Source: VRUE01 sp963714155 (GTDB lineage: Bacteria > Actinomycetota > Thermoleophilia > Solirubrobacterales > 70-9). From it: DNA of 64,000 nt. The first letter of the stretch is position 1, and each line of letters begins with the position of its first letter. Under the pieces are notes generated by a model, which saw only the letters and a program-made list of their open reading frames with translations, was not told the DNA's origin and searched no databases. Positions 62,848 to 64,000 of this stretch are shown here, piece after piece. Location: assembly GCA_963714155.1 (NCBI GenBank), contig OY970236.1, forward strand, positions 2,542,001 through 2,606,000, written 5' to 3'. Position numbers and translations under genes: made by a program.

Positions 62848-63477
62848 CTATGGGGCCGGGCAGACGTCGAACGTGGGAAGCGCCGACGGTATGGAGAGCA
62901 GGTTGGCCAGATCGAGCGTGTCGAGCAGGCCGAGGATCGCGTTGGACCGACCGGTGAGTTCTTCGGTCTGGCCACACACTTCTTCGACCAGCGGCACGGA
63001 GCCGATTGCGCCGAGCAGCTCCGGGTTGGTCACCCCGCTGAGGGTCGCGAGCACTCCGGTCAAATCGCCGTTGGTGATGCCCTGCAGGATGCCTTCGAGT
63101 GCCTCGACCTTGAGTGAGAGTGCGCCGACCTGCGCTTTCAGCGCCGCTTCGTCTCCGCTTGAGCCACTGGTACCGGCCTGGCCCTGAGTGCCCTGGGCTC
63201 CCTGGCTGGCGATTCCGGACGAACCGGCAACGCTCCAGGCCGCTTTGCGCTCCCCGCGCCGACAGCGGGTCTTAGCGCTCTGAACCACTCTCAGGACGCC
63301 CTTCGGCTTGCCTTTGACGCGGTAGCAGGCGTGAATCTGGCCATCCTGGCCGACGGCGCCCTGCGCCGCAGGGGCGACAAGGCAGATGAGCAGCACCACC
63401 CCCATCGCCAGCGCCATCAACCCAGCCGGTCGGTATCGAGAAGCAACGAATCCGTGAAATGCAGCGGTTTTTTCCAT
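62848..63477 (-). CDS. Secreted protein with collagen-like and helical segments
   Basis: 209 residues. Signal/anchor LMALAMGVVLLICLVAPAAQG (about 20-40). ACYRVKGKPKGVLRVV with SAKTRCRRGERKAAW is a two-cysteine motif widespread in secreted Thermoleophilia proteins. Then a short Gly-x-x repeat (GAQGTQGQAGTSGSSGD) and a helical C-terminus ending FDVCPAP. Function unknown; surface exposed. AGGAGG lies 9 nt before the ATG at 63475-63477, so a start 12 codons upstream is rejected. Confidence 0.8.
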   Translation of the reverse strand: MEKTAAFHGFVASRYRPAGLMALAMGVVLLICLVAPAAQGAVGQDGQIHACYRVKGKPKGVLRVVQSAKTRCRRGERKAAWSVAGSSGIASQGAQGTQGQAGTSGSSGDEAALKAQVGALSLKVEALEGILQGITNGDLTGVLATLSGVTNPELLGAIGSVPLVEEVCGQTEELTGRSNAILGLLDTLDLANLLSIPSALPTFDVCPAP

Positions 63478-63640
63478 GACCGTGAACCTCCTGCCTGCTA
63501 GCCGACCAAGCAAGGAAAGCCAGCGATCGATCTATAGGGATATACCTAAAAATAAGTAATTAAGTGCCAGAGTCTTCGAATACTCAGCAAATATCTGACA
63601 ATTCCTTCTTCGACCGCACGCGGATAGCCTTCAAAGCTGA

Positions 63641-64000
63641 ATGGGAGATTTCGCCGACTACTACCGCGAGATCTACGCCCGCGGCTTGGGCGGCGAGACT
63701 CCGTCGATCCCCGTTCCGGTGGTCGAGCTGGAGCGGCTCGCCGCCGAGGCGATGGATGAGCGCGCCGCCAACTACGTCTTCGCCGGCGCCGGCAGCGAGG
63801 GCACCATGGACGCCAACCGCGAGGCGTTTCGCCGCCGGCGAATCGTGCCGCGGATGCTGCGCGACGTCGCCGAGCGCGACCTCTCCACCACGCTGCTGGG
63901 CACGGCCATGCCGGCGCCATTGCTGCTGGCCCCGATCGGTGTGCAGAAGGTGGTGCACCCCGAAGGTGAGCTGGCGACCGCCCGGGCAGCGGCGACCCTC
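63641..64000 (+). CDS. FMN-dependent alpha-hydroxy-acid oxidase/dehydrogenase, N-terminal fragment
   Basis: 120 residues visible; the gene runs off the right edge. MGDFADYYREIYARGLGG, then AMDERAANYVFAGAGSEGTMDANREAFRRRRIVPRMLRD and MPAPLLLAPIGVQKVVHPEGELATARAAATL are the N-terminal half of the lactate 2-monooxygenase/glycolate oxidase family, including the FMN-binding PLLLAPIG strand. No strong Shine-Dalgarno precedes the ATG. The 160 bp upstream are AT-rich for this genome (for example 63535-63560) and probably contain divergent promoters. Confidence 0.88.
   Translation, partial: MGDFADYYREIYARGLGGETPSIPVPVVELERLAAEAMDERAANYVFAGAGSEGTMDANREAFRRRRIVPRMLRDVAERDLSTTLLGTAMPAPLLLAPIGVQKVVHPEGELATARAAATL

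Overview
The window is GC-rich bacterial DNA with short intergenic gaps, many GTG and TTG starts, and ATGA or GTGA overlaps between genes. Gene content suggests a high-GC actinobacterium, most likely of the Thermoleophilia (Solirubrobacterales-like). Pointers are PucR and CU044_5270-type proteins, a DhnA-type aldolase, R2lox, and secreted proteins ending in a two-cysteine Ig-like domain common in that group. The taxonomic call is inference.

Layout. 1-13.4 kb is a mixed accessory stretch: a PLP deaminase/AraC/VOC set, a cytochrome P450, an XRE regulator with a striking double palindromic operator, Mug glycosylase, secreted RTX and repeat proteins, an ECF sigma cluster, three RibD-C (DHFR-like) proteins and a 5'-truncated MacB-type permease. 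13.5-23.6 kb is a genomic island. It lies between a 40-bp fragment of the 3' half of initiator tRNA-fMet and the intact tRNA-fMet gene, and carries five same-strand genes: Vsr-like nuclease, C5 DNA methyltransferase, UvrD-type helicase fused to a RecB-like Fe-S nuclease, a degenerate thymidine-phosphorylase homologue, and a 1240-residue zinc-ribbon/kinase/AAA ATPase/Rossmann-like protein. I read it as a candidate undescribed anti-phage or DNA-processing system and the main discovery here.

23.7-33.8 kb holds Ppx, an unclassified structured RNA, a TPP enzyme, tRNA-Leu, a membrane-anchored sigma factor, R2lox, an MBL hydrolase, a pseudo-rhomboid, fructose-bisphosphate aldolase and a nuclease. 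33.8-42.6 kb is a minus-strand housekeeping run (mfd, PPIase, enolase, FtsB/DivIC, then a glycosyltransferase-like membrane protein that contains a tRNA-fMet fragment). 42.8-53.1 kb has a GMC oxidoreductase, a beta-helix protein, ctc-pth-enoyl-CoA hydratase, and a plus-strand UbiB/membrane protein/ABC exporter operon. 53.1-64 kb contains glmU-prs-GDPD, tRNA-Gln, PucR, and tatD-rsmA-ispE-DedA/PAP2, and ends in a truncated FMN-dependent hydroxyacid oxidase.

Long palindromes sit at several gene boundaries (29.4, 36.1, 42.7, 44.6, 53.9, 56.5 and 62.8 kb). Some are clear terminators and others remain unexplained.
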